Of a DNA stretch of 55,861 bases, positions 8,345 to 18,903 are shown piece by piece (position 1 is the first letter of the stretch; each line of letters begins with the position of its first letter). Made by a program: the position numbers and the translations under genes. The stretch comes from Roseovarius sp. MMSF_3359 (GTDB taxonomy: Bacteria > Pseudomonadota > Alphaproteobacteria > Rhodobacterales > Rhodobacteraceae), in assembly GCF_030733385.1 (NCBI RefSeq), contig NZ_JASHJC010000019.1, positions 1 through 55,861 of the forward strand, written 5' to 3'. The notes under the pieces are model-generated. The model was given only the letters and a program-made list of their open reading frames with translations. It did not search any database and was not told the origin of the DNA.

Positions 8345-9994
8345 TTAGCTTGTCAGAAGTGCCTTTGCCGCGCTGCGTGCCTCGGGGGTGATTGTGTCGC
8401 CGGACAGCATCCGCGCGATTTCATCCACACGGTCATCGCTTTGCAGTTCGGTGACCGTCGACAGGGTCTGGTTGCGCGAGACCCGCTTTTCCACCCGCCA
8501 GTGATGCGCGGCAAGGGCTGCGACCTGGGGTGAATGGGTGACGACCAACACCTGCCCGCCCGCCGCCAATTGCGCCAACCGACGCCCAACGGCATCCGCC
8601 GTGGCGCCGCCGACCCCTCGGTCGATCTCATCGAAAATCAGGGTCAGGCCGCTTTCGCTGCCGGTCAGGCACACCTTGAGCGCCAGTAGGAACCGGCTGA
8701 GTTCGCCCCCCGAAGCGATGCGCGCCAGCGGCCCCGATGGCGCGCCGGGATTGGTAGCCACGGTAAACACCGCCTCGTCCCGCCCCGTCGGGCCGGGCTC
8801 CGCCGGGGTGATTGCCGTCTCGAACACGGCGCGGTCCATCTTGAGGGGCGCGAGTTCGGCCATCACGGCCTTGTCGAGCCGTTTCGCCGCCTTGATCCGC
8901 GCATCGCTCAGGGCTTGAGCCGCCTTGTCATACGCCGCCTCGGCATCCGCCACCTCTTGTCGCAGCGCGCGGAGATCGGCATCGCCCTGATCCAAAGCCG
9001 CCAGCTTGCCGCGCAATTCGTCGGCCAGGGCGCCAAGATCGTCAGGGGCCACGTCATGTTTGCGCGCGAGCGCCCGGATCGCGAACAGGCGCTCTTCGAC
9101 CTGCTCCAACTCCAACGGGTTGTAGCTCAGCGTCTCAAGACAGCGGGTCACACCGGTCGCCGCCTCGTCCAATTCGACCAAGGCACGGCCCAGAGCGGCA
9201 ATCGGTTCGTCCAATCGCCCCTCCGCATCGCCCGCCGCATCCTCGAGCCAGCGCAGCGCATCCCCCGCGCGGCCCTCGGCCCCTTCCGAGCCAAGCGCCT
9301 GCGCCGCCTTGGCGATGTCTTCGCGGATCCGCTCCGCCCCCTGCATCAGCCGCCGACGCCCGTCAAGCTCCGCATCCTCCTGCGGCTGCGGGTCAAGCGC
9401 ATCGAGCTCCGCCACCGCATGGCGCAGAAACTCTTCTTCGGCCCGCACCTGCTCCAGCGCCGCCTCTGCCTGCTCTAGCGATTTGCGGGCCTGCGCGACG
9501 GCGCGCCAATGCCCACGGACCTTGTCGCGCTTGTCCTCCAGCCCGCCGAAATCATCGAGCAACCCGCGATGCCCCTTGGGGTCAAGAAGCCCGCGATCAT
9601 CATGTTGCCCGTGCAGTTCGATCAACGTCTCGGAGAGCCGCCGCAGGACCTCGCCCGAGCAGCGGCGATCGTTGACCCATGCCGTCTTGCGCCCGTCGGC
9701 CGTGTTGATGCGGCGCAGGATCAGCTCATCCTCGTCCGGCAACCCGGCGTCCTGCAGAACCTCATGCGCCGGATGGCCGGGCGGCAGATCAAAAACCGCC
9801 TGCACCTCGCCCTGATCGGCACCGCTGCGAACCAGTTCGGCCCGCCCGCGCCAACCCAGCACGAAGCCCAGGGAATCAAGCAGGATGGACTTGCCCGCGC
9901 CGGTCTCGCCAGTGAGCACGTTCAATCCCGGCTGAAACGACAGTTCCAGCCGGTCGATGATGAGCATGTCGCGAATGTCGAGAGCCCTGAGCAC
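8345..9994 (-). CDS. recN: DNA repair protein RecN
   Basis: A 549-residue SMC-like ATPase that acts in double-strand break repair. The N-terminal half holds Walker A (GETGAGKS, near residue 30) and the signature start of RecN (RALDIRDMLIIDRLELSF). A long Ala/Glu/Arg-rich coiled coil fills the middle, and the C-terminal half carries the ABC signature (ASGGELSRFLLALK) and Walker B (TLIFDEIDRGVGG). It lies 22 bases after bamD on the same strand, the usual arrangement downstream of ftsZ-lpxC-bamD in Rhodobacterales. Confidence 0.96.
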   Translation of the reverse strand: MLRALDIRDMLIIDRLELSFQPGLNVLTGETGAGKSILLDSLGFVLGWRGRAELVRSGADQGEVQAVFDLPPGHPAHEVLQDAGLPDEDELILRRINTADGRKTAWVNDRRCSGEVLRRLSETLIELHGQHDDRGLLDPKGHRGLLDDFGGLEDKRDKVRGHWRAVAQARKSLEQAEAALEQVRAEEEFLRHAVAELDALDPQPQEDAELDGRRRLMQGAERIREDIAKAAQALGSEGAEGRAGDALRWLEDAAGDAEGRLDEPIAALGRALVELDEAATGVTRCLETLSYNPLELEQVEERLFAIRALARKHDVAPDDLGALADELRGKLAALDQGDADLRALRQEVADAEAAYDKAAQALSDARIKAAKRLDKAVMAELAPLKMDRAVFETAITPAEPGPTGRDEAVFTVATNPGAPSGPLARIASGGELSRFLLALKVCLTGSESGLTLIFDEIDRGVGGATADAVGRRLAQLAAGGQVLVVTHSPQVAALAAHHWRVEKRVSRNQTLSTVTELQSDDRVDEIARMLSGDTITPEARSAAKALLTS

Positions 9995-10016
9995 CCTGCC
10001 CCCCTTAGGCGTGGAT

Positions 10017-10868
10017 CTAGAGCCAGCGCCCCTGGATCATCTGACGATAGATCTGGCGCAGCCAACTGTCGCCCGCGGCCTCAAGTTCCAGCCCGCGTCC
10101 GGTCAGCAGCTTGTAACTGTCCTCGTACCACTCCGTGGACCGGAAATTGTGGCCCAGGATCGCCCCCGCGGTCTGTGCCTCTTTCGTCAGCCCAAGGGAA
10201 AGATAGGCTTCGACCAGACGATGCAGCGCCTCGGCGGTATGGGTGGTGGTCTGGAAATCCTCGACCACGACGCGGAACCGGTTGATCGCGGCACCAAAAT
10301 GGTCGCGGCGCAGGTAATACCGGCCGATTTCCATTTCTTTCGCGGCCAGGTGATCGAAGGCAAGGTCGAATTTCAGCACCGCAGAACTGGCATATTCACT
10401 ATCGGGATAGCGTTCGATCACTTCGCGCAGCGATTGCAGCGCCTGGAAGGTCAGCCCCTGATCGCGGCCGACCTCGTCAATCTGGTCGTAATAGCTGAGC
10501 GCCAGCAGATATTGCGCATAGGCCGCGTCTTCATCCGAGGGATAGAAATCAATGAACCGTTGGGCGGCAGAGCGGCTGTTTTCGTAATCTTTGTCCTGGT
10601 GATAGGCAAAGGCCTGCATGATGACCGCGCGCTTGGCCCATTCCGAATAGGGATAAAGCCGCTCGACCTCAGCGAAATGCTGCGCCGCCAGATCGGCGTC
10701 GTTGCGCGCCAAGTCATACTCGGCACGCTCGAAAATCTGCTTGGCAGTGAAGTTCTCAAAGTCAACGTCGCCGCGGTCGATCTTGCCCCTGATTCCGCCA
10801 CATCCCGCGACGATCAAAGCAATTGCCAACGCACCTACCCACTGTGCCCGGAACTTGCGGACTGTCAT
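10017..10868 (-). CDS. bamD: Outer-membrane assembly lipoprotein BamD
   Basis: A 283-residue lipoprotein component of the BAM complex, which inserts beta-barrel proteins in the outer membrane. The lipobox is visible at IVAGCGG (about residues 19-25), so the mature protein begins at that Cys. TPR-like repeats follow: FERAEYDLARND, AFAYHQDKDYENSRSAAQRF and YYLRRDHFGAAINRFRVV are typical. It is preceded by a 112-base gap from lpxC that may carry its own promoter, and followed closely by recN. Confidence 0.94.
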   Translation of the reverse strand: MTVRKFRAQWVGALAIALIVAGCGGIRGKIDRGDVDFENFTAKQIFERAEYDLARNDADLAAQHFAEVERLYPYSEWAKRAVIMQAFAYHQDKDYENSRSAAQRFIDFYPSDEDAAYAQYLLALSYYDQIDEVGRDQGLTFQALQSLREVIERYPDSEYASSAVLKFDLAFDHLAAKEMEIGRYYLRRDHFGAAINRFRVVVEDFQTTTHTAEALHRLVEAYLSLGLTKEAQTAGAILGHNFRSTEWYEDSYKLLTGRGLELEAAGDSWLRQIYRQMIQGRWL

Positions 10869-10980
10869 TTATGAACTCACTTCTGTTGCGCCTTCACGGG
10901 TATCTACCCCACTCTTGCCCATGGTCCTAGCACAGAATTTTCCGGGGCAAAACGCCTTTGGCACAATTGCGCGCGAGAGT

Positions 10981-11901
10981 TCAGGCGACGTCGGGAATTT
11001 CGCCCCAATGCACGCCGGCACCCGGCAGGCGCGCGGCCATATCCGGATCGCATTCGACGATCTCATAGGCGCTCTGATCCGCGAAAAGGGCATGCAAAAG
11101 GTCGTTGGTCAGCGAGTGGCCTGCACGGAACCCGTGGTAGTGGCCCAGGATCGGCATGCCAGCCAGCCCCAGATCGCCCACCGCATCAAGCATCTTGTGG
11201 CGCACTGCTTCGTCCTGATGGCGCAACCCGCCAGGGCTCAGGACATGGGCACCGTCCACGACAACCGCGTTCTCCAGCGTCCCGCCAAGGGCAAGTCCGT
11301 TGGCGCGCATCTGATCCACATCCGCCTTGCGGCAGAAGGTGCGGCTGTTCGACAACTCGCGCACGAAGCTGCCGTTGGACATGTTCAGGGTCTTTTTCTG
11401 TTCGCCAATCGCGGCGTCTTCGAATTCAATGTTAAATTCGATCAGCAGCGTCTCATGCGGTGTCAGGCGCGCTGTGGCCTGACCCTTGCGCACTTCGACC
11501 GGCTTCAGGACGCGGAGCGCGCGGACCGGCACATCCTGCCGTTCGATGCCAATGCCCAGGATACCGCGCACGAAAACAGCCGAGCTACCATCGAGGATCG
11601 GCACTTCGGGGCCGTCCACCTCAACCACCGCATTGTGAATGCCGCAACCGACAAGCGCCGCCATGATATGTTCAACGGTCGAGATGGAGACGCCATCATC
11701 GTTCACCAGGCGGGTGCAGAGGGGGGATTGACGTACATTGTGCCACAGCGCCGGGATGGTGCTGCAGGAATCGGCCACATCAATACGACGGAAAACCACA
11801 CCGTGCGATGCCGGTGCAGGCAATACCGTCAGACGGGTCGGCGCGCCCGAATGCAGGCCTACCCCATCGAAGGAGAGTGGTGATTTGATCGTATTCTGCA
11901 A
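10981..11901 (-). CDS. lpxC: UDP-3-O-acyl-N-acetylglucosamine deacetylase LpxC
   Basis: The zinc deacetylase that commits UDP-GlcNAc derivatives to lipid A synthesis. Family motifs seen: GVGLHSG near the start, STVEHIMAAL (zinc His) and AGHSLTNDLLHALF (second His and Asp ligands). I prefer a TTG start at 11901, which has GAGGG five bases upstream and gives 306 residues, close to the 305 of E. coli LpxC; the frame also extends to a GTG at 11949, which has no visible ribosome site. It follows ftsZ, separated by a terminator-like hairpin. Confidence 0.93.
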   Translation of the reverse strand: MQNTIKSPLSFDGVGLHSGAPTRLTVLPAPASHGVVFRRIDVADSCSTIPALWHNVRQSPLCTRLVNDDGVSISTVEHIMAALVGCGIHNAVVEVDGPEVPILDGSSAVFVRGILGIGIERQDVPVRALRVLKPVEVRKGQATARLTPHETLLIEFNIEFEDAAIGEQKKTLNMSNGSFVRELSNSRTFCRKADVDQMRANGLALGGTLENAVVVDGAHVLSPGGLRHQDEAVRHKMLDAVGDLGLAGMPILGHYHGFRAGHSLTNDLLHALFADQSAYEIVECDPDMAARLPGAGVHWGEIPDVA

Positions 11902-12079
11902 GTTTGCCCTCAAGTATCCCCGCGCAAAGAGTGGCTTGCGCTTGGTCACCGGACTTAATGCTGCACCTGCAAATGCTCAACTCAAACTTTGCAACGGACT
12001 GAAACATGCCGTATCAGCACGGTGGCGATTATCCGCCGACACGGTTTTTTTCACCCCTAACCTGTTGAATGCAAATGAA

Positions 12080-12104
12080 AAGGGCCGCCCTTCGGCAGCC
12101 CCTT
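12080..12104 (-). terminator. Rho-independent terminator after ftsZ
   Basis: Read on the minus strand, AAGGGGCTGCC pairs imperfectly with GGCGGCCCTT around a GAAG loop and is followed by TT. It lies 25 bases past the ftsZ stop codon, before lpxC. Confidence 0.65.
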
Positions 12105-12128
12105 AAAGGTTTCTTAATTGACCGTTAA

Positions 12129-13745
12129 TCAGTTCGCTTGACGGCGCAGGAAGGCAGGAATTTCGATCTGCTCTTCTTCCTCTTCGTAGGATTCCACCGG
12201 CGCACGCTGCGCTTGCGGCGCCTGGACCGAGGGTTGCTGCCGAACCGGGCGCGGTGCCGGGGCTGCTTCGTTATCGCCGGACTGACCGGTCATGCGGTTG
12301 ATAAGCGTGTTGATCCCGAAGCGTGGACGCTCGGCACTTGCGGGCGCCTCTGCGGCCGGGGCGCTGCGGCGCTCCTGCGGGCGGCTGTAGCCCCCTTGCG
12401 GCACCTTCGCGACGGCGGCCTGCAGGCGCGCCATGGCATCCGGTGACGGTGTGCCTGCTGCGCGCGGCGCGACGAACTCTTCAAGGTTGCTGTCGTCGTC
12501 GCTGGCCGTCGGGTCAAACTCCTCAACGCGCGGCTGATAGGCCGGCGGCGGCACATCGTCTTCGGCCCGTTCGGCACGACGCTCGGCTACCGGCTCGAAG
12601 ATGTCTTCCATCTGCTCTTCCGCAGCGGCGCGTTCGGCATCCATGTCGTTGAAGAGCGAGGGTTCGTCCTCGGTCCGGGCAACGGCTGCGGGGGCGTCTT
12701 CAACTTCTTCCACCTCGGCGGCCGGTTGCAGCGGTTGCGCGAGCGAGCGGCGCGGCACCGGGATGTCGGTGACAACTTCGCTTGCGTCGATGCCGGTGGC
12801 AACAACGCTCACGCGCATCGCGCCTTCCATCTCCGTGTCGAGGGTCGAGCCGACGATGATGTTGGCATCGCTGTCCACTTCCTCGCGGATCCGGTTGGCC
12901 GCCTCGTCCAGTTCGAACAGGGTGAGATCGTGACCGCCGGTGATGTTGATGAGGACACCTTTCGCACCGCGCAGGCTGATCTCGTCCAGAAGCGGGTTCG
13001 CGATGGCCTTCTCGGCGGCTTGGATCGCGCGGTCTTCGCCCGCATCCTCGCCGGTGCCCATCATTGCCTTGCCCATCTCGTCCATCACCGCGCGGACATC
13101 GGCGAAGTCGAGGTTGATAAGACCAGGGCGCACCATCAGGTCGGTGACACCTTTGACGCCTTGATAAAGGACGTCATCAGCCATCGAAAACGCTTCGGTA
13201 AAGGTGGTTTTCTCGTTCGCCAGACGGAACAGGTTCTGGTTCGGAATGATGATCAGCGTATCGACCATTTTCTGAAGGGATTCAACACCTTCCTCGGCTT
13301 GCCTCATGCGCTTGGCGCCTTCGAACTGGAACGGCTTTGTCACCACGCCGACGGTCAGGACACCCAGCTCACGCGCGGCCTGCGCGATGATCGGTGCCGC
13401 ACCGGTGCCGGTGCCGCCGCCCATGCCAGCGGTGATGAAGCACATATGCGCGCCCGCCAGGTGATCGACGATCTGTTCAATGCTCTCTTCGGCGGCCGCG
13501 GCGCCCACACTCGGGCGGGCCCCTGCGCCCAGGCCTTCGGTGACTTTCACGCCCAGCTGGACCCGGTTATCCGCGTCGCTCTGGCTCAGTGCCTGCGCGT
13601 CGGTATTGGCCACGACGAAATCAACACCATCGAGCTGTTTCTCGATCATGTTGTTCACGGCGTTGCCGCCTGCGCCGCCCACACCAAATACGGTAATCCT
13701 GGGTTTTAACTCTTCATGTCCTGGCATTGTCAGGTTCAATGTCAT
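12129..13745 (-). CDS. ftsZ: Cell division protein FtsZ
   Basis: The tubulin-like GTPase that forms the Z ring. The N-terminal ~320 residues hold the nucleotide-binding glycines ([12 protein letters not shown], 21-32) and the tubulin signature GGGTGTG (109-115), with the NLDFADV loop for hydrolysis. A long acidic, Ala/Pro/Glu-rich linker (about 325-520) is followed by the C-terminal peptide [12 protein letters not shown] that binds FtsA and other partners. The 538-residue length is normal for alphaproteobacteria. A 454-base upstream gap from ftsA suggests independent promoters. Confidence 0.98.
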   Translation of the reverse strand: MTLNLTMPGHEELKPRITVFGVGGAGGNAVNNMIEKQLDGVDFVVANTDAQALSQSDADNRVQLGVKVTEGLGAGARPSVGAAAAEESIEQIVDHLAGAHMCFITAGMGGGTGTGAAPIIAQAARELGVLTVGVVTKPFQFEGAKRMRQAEEGVESLQKMVDTLIIIPNQNLFRLANEKTTFTEAFSMADDVLYQGVKGVTDLMVRPGLINLDFADVRAVMDEMGKAMMGTGEDAGEDRAIQAAEKAIANPLLDEISLRGAKGVLINITGGHDLTLFELDEAANRIREEVDSDANIIVGSTLDTEMEGAMRVSVVATGIDASEVVTDIPVPRRSLAQPLQPAAEVEEVEDAPAAVARTEDEPSLFNDMDAERAAAEEQMEDIFEPVAERRAERAEDDVPPPAYQPRVEEFDPTASDDDSNLEEFVAPRAAGTPSPDAMARLQAAVAKVPQGGYSRPQERRSAPAAEAPASAERPRFGINTLINRMTGQSGDNEAAPAPRPVRQQPSVQAPQAQRAPVESYEEEEEQIEIPAFLRRQAN

Positions 13746-14199
13746 TTTGTGTTCCGCCTGCTGTTAAGCCTGCCCGCGCAGGCCGATGTTCCGCTTAATG
13801 AGGGGTATCATTACCCGTCGTTAACAATTCAGTCACGAAAAAACCACCCTTCAGACACAAAATATGGGTCGTTTCTTGTGATTTACCGCGTTATTTCGCC
13901 ATTTCGGCCAGATTTCGCGGTTCCGGTCTTCGGGTACACAACGGCTCCTCATCTCAGAAAACACGCGACGCGCGTATCTTCGCAACCAATGGATGTAGGG
14001 ATGTCTGCTCATCCTACGTGTCGGCCTCTACGTGCCTTGGCAAAAATTGTATCACAACAAATGCTTAGGGTCACGCGATTCGTGGAAAACAGGCATAAAA
14101 CTGCGTTTCCGAATCGGAAACACTGGTTTAGAGACGCGCAACAGCCCGCCCCAGAGCAGATCAGCGCCGGGAAATGTGCAATTCAGGCGTGTATTTGGC
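13746..14199. promoter_or_regulatory. Long ftsA-ftsZ intergenic region with palindromes
   Basis: This 454-base gap is the largest inside the distal dcw genes, whose other junctions mostly overlap. It has AT-rich stretches and stop codons in all frames, so it is probably the ftsZ promoter and leader. Two palindromes stand out: GTTTCCGAATCGGAAAC at 14105-14121 (eight-base arms, one-base centre) and GGGTATCATTACCC at 13803-13816, about 60 bases before the ftsZ start. I do not recognise either as a known regulator site. Confidence 0.55.
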
Positions 14200-15534
14200 C
14201 TACCAGTTGTCCTTGAACCACTTGACCGCCCGCCGCAGCGAGCGTGCCGGGTACCGGTCGACCGGGATTTCGAAATCCCACCATTCATCCTGCGGGTTGG
14301 CGGCAAAAAGGCACATGCCGACGGCACTGGCAAAGCCCGGTCCGGTCGCCGCCTGCGGCAGGCCATGCACCCGCAGCGGACGGCCAAGGCGGACCTGCTG
14401 GCCCAATATCTTGCTCGCCAGACCATCCAGCCCCGGGATCTGACTGCCGCCCCCGGTCAGCACGATCTGCTGGCTCGGCAGATGTTCAAAACCGGCGGCA
14501 TCCAGCCGCGCGCGCACCTCTTCCAATATCTCTTCGACCCGTGGCCGCATGATACCGATCAACTCCGCGCGGCTGACCGTGCGGCGGTCATGTTCATAAT
14601 CGCCCGTATCGCCGCCGATCTCGATCATTTCGCGGTCGTCCATGCCGGTGGCCACAACGCCGCCATAGAATGTCTTGATCCGCTCGGCGGTCGCAGTAGG
14701 CACCTGCAGGCCCATCGAAATATCCCCGGTGACGTGATCGCCCCCCATGCGGACACTGTCGGCATAGATCATGTGCTTTTTCATGAAGATCGACACGCCC
14801 GCCGATCCCCCGCCCAGATCAACGCAGGCGGCACCGAGCTCCTGCTCGTCCTCCACCAGCGAGGCGATGCCGGCCACATAGGCGGAACTGGCCAGCCCTG
14901 CGAGTTCGAGGTCGCAGCGTTTGACGCAATGGGCCAGGTTCTGCACCGCGATCTCATCGACGGTCAGCATGTGCATATCGGTCGAAAGCACCTGCCCCAA
15001 CTGCCCACGCGGATCAATCAGGCCAGAGCGGTGATCCAGCGCGAAATTCACCGGCTGCGCATGTAGTACCTCGCGCCCCTCGCCATAATCCGGCACATCG
15101 CAGGCGCTGAGCACACGGCTCACGTCCTGTTCATCGACGGTTTCGCCCTCAAGGTCGATTGACCCGGCCAACCCGTAGGATCGCGGCTGCGCCCCCGAGA
15201 AACAGGCAATCACATGATCGACGCGGATGTTGGCCATCTTCTGCGCCGCCTGAAGCGCGGTGCGAATGGCGCGCTCGGTCTCCTGCATCGCTTCGATCTC
15301 GCCGAAGCGGACGCCACGGGACCGGGTCGTTGCGGCGCCGATCACCCGGAACCCCGCCTGCCCCGCCATGGCGCCGATCCCCTCGGCCTCGGCCAGGCGG
15401 TCAGTGCCGTCAAACCGCAACACCAGGCAGGCGATCTTCGACGTCCCCACGTCGAGAACCGCTACGACGCCACGCTGCATCGCGGCCTTTCGCATGTTGC
15501 GCATCGCGCGCTGTGTTTCATAAAGCTCGATCAT
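14200..15534 (-). CDS. ftsA: Cell division protein FtsA
   Basis: A 444-residue actin-like ATPase that anchors FtsZ to the membrane. The phosphate-binding DVGTSKIACLV segment (about residues 28-38), the CVDLGGGSAGVSIF loop and VLTGGGSQIPGL mark the actin fold. The C-terminus ends in an amphipathic, basic helix (SLRRAVKWFKDNW) expected for the membrane-targeting sequence. Its ATG overlaps the ftsQ stop by one base, so the two are translationally coupled. Confidence 0.97.
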   Translation of the reverse strand: MIELYETQRAMRNMRKAAMQRGVVAVLDVGTSKIACLVLRFDGTDRLAEAEGIGAMAGQAGFRVIGAATTRSRGVRFGEIEAMQETERAIRTALQAAQKMANIRVDHVIACFSGAQPRSYGLAGSIDLEGETVDEQDVSRVLSACDVPDYGEGREVLHAQPVNFALDHRSGLIDPRGQLGQVLSTDMHMLTVDEIAVQNLAHCVKRCDLELAGLASSAYVAGIASLVEDEQELGAACVDLGGGSAGVSIFMKKHMIYADSVRMGGDHVTGDISMGLQVPTATAERIKTFYGGVVATGMDDREMIEIGGDTGDYEHDRRTVSRAELIGIMRPRVEEILEEVRARLDAAGFEHLPSQQIVLTGGGSQIPGLDGLASKILGQQVRLGRPLRVHGLPQAATGPGFASAVGMCLFAANPQDEWWDFEIPVDRYPARSLRRAVKWFKDNW

Positions 15535-16406
15535 TACCCGTCATCCCCTGCCGTATAATTCGTGACGCGCCACCATTCTTCGACGGCCCGCGCGTTCATT
15601 CTTATGGTTGGCCGCGCCCCGAGCCGCATATCGACGGCCACGAGGTCACGCTCCAGCATGTCCTGCACATCGCCCAGGACGATGACCCGCTCGATCGCCC
15701 GGACGGGGGTGCGCTCGGGCAGCAGGATGCGCTGATCCCGGTCAAGGACCAGGTCCCACCGCCGTTCACCGATGCGGACGATGCCCCGCACACGCCCCTC
15801 AAGCGGTGCAGCCGCTGCCAGAATATTGAGCGCCTCGGGGATCGCCTGATCCGCACCCTTGCCCGCCACCACCGGCAGGTCGGGCCGCGCCGTGCGGCTT
15901 TCAATTGCGGCGATCCGGACCCCTTCGAGGTCAACAACCGACAGGCCGTCACGTGTCCGCCAAAGGGCGACCGGCTGGCGCTCAGTCACTTCGGCCACCA
16001 ACACGCCGCCATTGCGGATCCGCACATCGACATCGGCCACCGCGGGCAGCGCCTTGATCGTCTGGCGCACGTCGTTGAGGTCGAGATCAAAGGAACTGAC
16101 CGGGAATTCGATCGGAAACACTTCGCGTATCTCCCCGGCCACGGCGGTACTGGCCCCCTCGACCGCCAGCAGGTTCACCATGAATTCCGGGCGCGTTTCG
16201 ATCTGGTGGCGGATGTCGGCATAGGTCAGCAACACCTGCTCGCGCCGCGCCTCGTCCGAAAGATAGGCCGTGGCCAGACCAAAACTCAGGCCAAACGGCA
16301 CACCCACCCGCAAAACCTTGCGGAAGAGCGGGGTCAGCATCAACCGCTGATACCGGTAGGACCAGCGCGAGGGGGCGGGATCATTGCGGGGCGTCATCGG
16401 TCGCAT
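15534..16406 (-). CDS. ftsQ: Cell division protein FtsQ
   Basis: A bitopic inner-membrane divisome protein of 290 residues. A basic N-terminal cytosolic part is followed by one membrane segment (about residues 33-52, [14 protein letters not shown]), then the POTRA-like domain ([16 protein letters not shown]) and the beta domain. The ATG at 16406 is preferred because GAGG lies seven bases upstream; an ATG at 16397 exactly overlaps the ddl stop and is a real alternative. Confidence 0.93.
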   Translation of the reverse strand: MRPMTPRNDPAPSRWSYRYQRLMLTPLFRKVLRVGVPFGLSFGLATAYLSDEARREQVLLTYADIRHQIETRPEFMVNLLAVEGASTAVAGEIREVFPIEFPVSSFDLDLNDVRQTIKALPAVADVDVRIRNGGVLVAEVTERQPVALWRTRDGLSVVDLEGVRIAAIESRTARPDLPVVAGKGADQAIPEALNILAAAAPLEGRVRGIVRIGERRWDLVLDRDQRILLPERTPVRAIERVIVLGDVQDMLERDLVAVDMRLGARPTIRMNARAVEEWWRVTNYTAGDDG

Positions 16407-17314
16407 GAGGCATCCTCGATCATCCAGCGGCACAGCTCGGGAAAAGACATGCCCAATTGCTCCGCCTGCTCGGGGCTGAGCGATGTGGGGGTCATGCCGG
16501 GTTGTGTATTGGTCTCCAGCAGGATGAGGCCCTCAATCCCGCGCGCCTCGTCCCACCGGAAATCCGTCCGGCTCAGCCCGCGACAGCCCAGCACCTGATG
16601 CGCGCGCAGGGCATAATCGAGGCAGGCATCGAAAATCTCTTGCGGGACCTGCGCCGGCACCTCATGGCGCGACCCGCCCTCGGCGTATTTGGCGTGATAG
16701 TCGTACCAGCCATCGGTGATGATATCGGTGACGGTCAGCGCCTTATCGCCCATCACTGTCGCGGTCAATTCACGCCCGGGCACGAAAGCCTCGACCATGA
16801 CGGTTTGCGGCATCTCCTCGGACAATTGCGGCGGTGAATTCGCCGCTTCGTTGACGATGTAGACGCCAACCGACGACCCCTCGTTATAAGGCTTCACGAC
16901 ATAAGGCGGGGCCATCACGTGACGCGCGGCGACCTCCTCCTTGTCGGCCAGAAGACTATCGACCACTGGCAATCCCGCGGCGCGATAGGCGGCCTTGGTC
17001 TTTTCCTTGTCCATAGCCAAGGCCGAGGCCAGAACCCCGGAATGGGTATAAGGGATGCGCAGCCACTCCAGCACGCCCTGCACGCAGCCATCCTCGCCCC
17101 AGCGGCCGTGAAGCGCATTGAAAACCACATCCGGAGAAAGATCGGCAAGTTGCATGGCAAGGTCGTGGCCCGCATCGACCTCAACCACCTCATACCCTGC
17201 TTCCCGCAATGCGGCGGCGCATTCGCGCCCTGACGACAGTGACACCTCGCGTTCAGCCGAGGGGCCACCCATTATCACCGCCACTTTCGGGTTTGTTCTG
17301 CTCGAACGAACCAC
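16394..17314 (-). CDS. ddl: D-alanine--D-alanine ligase
   Basis: An ATP-grasp enzyme of 306 residues that joins two D-alanines for the peptidoglycan stem. Motifs: [14 protein letters not shown] at the N-terminus, HGRWGEDG, the ATP loop [10 protein letters not shown], and [15 protein letters not shown] near the end that binds Mg and D-Ala. A GTG at 17314 with GAGG six bases upstream is the likely start; the frame also begins at a TTG at 17326. It follows murB after 63 bases and overlaps ftsQ. Confidence 0.95.
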   Translation of the reverse strand: MVRSSRTNPKVAVIMGGPSAEREVSLSSGRECAAALREAGYEVVEVDAGHDLAMQLADLSPDVVFNALHGRWGEDGCVQGVLEWLRIPYTHSGVLASALAMDKEKTKAAYRAAGLPVVDSLLADKEEVAARHVMAPPYVVKPYNEGSSVGVYIVNEAANSPPQLSEEMPQTVMVEAFVPGRELTATVMGDKALTVTDIITDGWYDYHAKYAEGGSRHEVPAQVPQEIFDACLDYALRAHQVLGCRGLSRTDFRWDEARGIEGLILLETNTQPGMTPTSLSPEQAEQLGMSFPELCRWMIEDASCDR

Positions 17315-17377
17315 CTTGTGCCTCAAATTCCCGGGCCTGTTTTGCGGCCCTTGTTTTTGTTAACTGCCTAACTGACT

Positions 17378-18304
17378 TTACGGGGCCGTTTCGCCGACCC
17401 TCATGATTTCCCAATGTAACTCTATTCCACTGGTTTGGAAAACCTTTTTTCGTACTTCTTCGCCCAAACCTTCGAGGTCGGCGGCAGTGGCGTCGCCGGT
17501 GTTGACGAGGAAGTTCGAATGCTTGGGGCTCATCTGCGCGCCGCCCCGCGTGGCCCCGCGCATGCCCGCGTCGTCGATCACCTTCCACGCCTTGAGATCA
17601 TGCACATCATCGTCCCGACCCGTGGAGCTGAACCCCGCCGGATTGCGGAAGGTGCTGCCCGCGGTACGATCCTTGGTGGGCTGCGTCTCGTCGCGCTTTT
17701 TCAACTGCGCCTCCATGCGGGCATGAAGCGTCGCGGGATCAGCGGCCGCGCCTTCGAACGTGGCCTCGGTGATGACCCACCCCTCTGGCAGCTCTGTCTG
17801 ACGGTATTGAAAGCGCAGGTCTTCGGGGGTGAGCGTCACCATCTCTCCCGCCCGCGTGACCGCCTTGGCCGCGACCAGATGATCCGCCGTATAGCTGCCA
17901 TAGCAGCCCGCATTCATCCGCACCGCGCCACCAATGGCCCCGGGGATCGTGCGTAGGAAGGTCAGGTCGATGCCCGCATCGGCGGCCTTGCGGGCCACAT
18001 GGGCATCAAGCGCCGCCGCGCCTGCCGTCACACGGTTACCGTCCAACTCGATCCCGTTGAAACCACGCCCCAGCCGGATCACCACCGCACGCAAGCCCCC
18101 GTCGCGCACAATGAGGTTCGACCCAACACCCATCGGGAAAACGGGAACCGCCGGGTCGAGCTTTGCGAGGAAATTCGCCAGGTCCTCAACATCCGCCGGT
18201 TGGAACAACCAATCCGCAGGCCCGCCCACGCGCAGCCAGGTGAGGTCGTCCAAGGGGCGGTGTTCGGTGAGTTTGCCGCGTGTGTCAGGCATATTCTGGG
18301 TCAT
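17378..18304 (-). CDS. murB: UDP-N-acetylenolpyruvoylglucosamine reductase MurB
   Basis: The FAD enzyme that reduces UDP-GlcNAc-enolpyruvate to UDP-MurNAc with NADPH. The 308-residue protein shows the FAD-binding [11 protein letters not shown] and [12 protein letters not shown], the [15 protein letters not shown] loop, the catalytic Ser in [10 protein letters not shown] and the C-terminal Glu in GIELHWE. This is the type II (short) MurB. An in-frame extension to 18499 runs into the upstream small gene and is rejected. The murB start has no strong ribosome site. Confidence 0.95.
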   Translation of the reverse strand: MTQNMPDTRGKLTEHRPLDDLTWLRVGGPADWLFQPADVEDLANFLAKLDPAVPVFPMGVGSNLIVRDGGLRAVVIRLGRGFNGIELDGNRVTAGAAALDAHVARKAADAGIDLTFLRTIPGAIGGAVRMNAGCYGSYTADHLVAAKAVTRAGEMVTLTPEDLRFQYRQTELPEGWVITEATFEGAAADPATLHARMEAQLKKRDETQPTKDRTAGSTFRNPAGFSSTGRDDDVHDLKAWKVIDDAGMRGATRGGAQMSPKHSNFLVNTGDATAADLEGLGEEVRKKVFQTSGIELHWEIMRVGETAP

Positions 18305-18360
18305 GACCGGGCTTTTGCCTGCAGACGCAGCCAAGGTAAAGCCCTGCCGTTCACTCCCCC

Positions 18361-18621
18361 CTAGGCGCGCGCGCGAGTCAGGCCCCAAATAGCACCAACA
18401 ATCAAGCCAAGCAATGTAGGCAGGCCGATGAGATTGGACAGGATCATGTATCCAAAGGCGTCCCATCCCTGCGACTGAGATCCTTGGAAAATTCCCCATA
18501 CGGTCAATCCGAACAGGCAGAGGACGACGATCCAGACAGCTCTGTCTTTGTGGTACTTGATGGCAAACCGGGCGGCGATGAGGGACAGGATGAAACAGGT
18601 GAGCGGGAGGACATAGACCAT
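18361..18621 (-). CDS. Small membrane protein in the dcw cluster
   Basis: An 86-residue, very hydrophobic protein with three likely membrane helices ([29 protein letters not shown] and the [14 protein letters not shown] end). No family recognised. It lies between the two other small membrane genes and murB. Its presence in the cell-wall gene run suggests, but does not show, an envelope role. Its high hydrophobicity and tidy spacing from neighbours support it as a real gene. Confidence 0.6.
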   Translation of the reverse strand: MVYVLPLTCFILSLIAARFAIKYHKDRAVWIVVLCLFGLTVWGIFQGSQSQGWDAFGYMILSNLIGLPTLLGLIVGAIWGLTRARA

Positions 18622-18639
18622 GACCCGCCCCGCCCGCGA

Positions 18640-18903
18640 TCAGGCGCCCGCGCCGCGGCGGGTGAAGAGGCCCTTGATCCAGCGGCCCAGATAGATCACC
18701 GGCCAGCGCAACATGCTCATGCCCGCAACCAGCACCGCGAAGCCCATGATCGGGCCGTTTTCATAAGTCACATAGCCAAGGATCGGCACGCCGACAGCGA
18801 TCAGGAAATAGGCGCGGCGCCAGTGGTTGTCCCCCGACGGGATCATGGCCAGGACATTGGCAATCAGGGCCCAGATACAGGCAAGAATCAGCGACACACT
18901 CAT
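18640..18903 (-). CDS. Small dcw-cluster membrane protein (DUF2484-like or similar)
   Basis: An 87-residue protein with two to three membrane helices ([50 protein letters not shown]) and a basic tail. Small proteins of this kind are characteristic of the murC-murB interval in Rhodobacterales, one of them named DUF2484; which of the two neighbours carries that name I cannot settle. Its ATG at 18903 overlaps the preceding gene by four bases, which fixes the start and shows coupling. Confidence 0.65.
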   Translation of the reverse strand: MSVSLILACIWALIANVLAMIPSGDNHWRRAYFLIAVGVPILGYVTYENGPIMGFAVLVAGMSMLRWPVIYLGRWIKGLFTRRGAGA

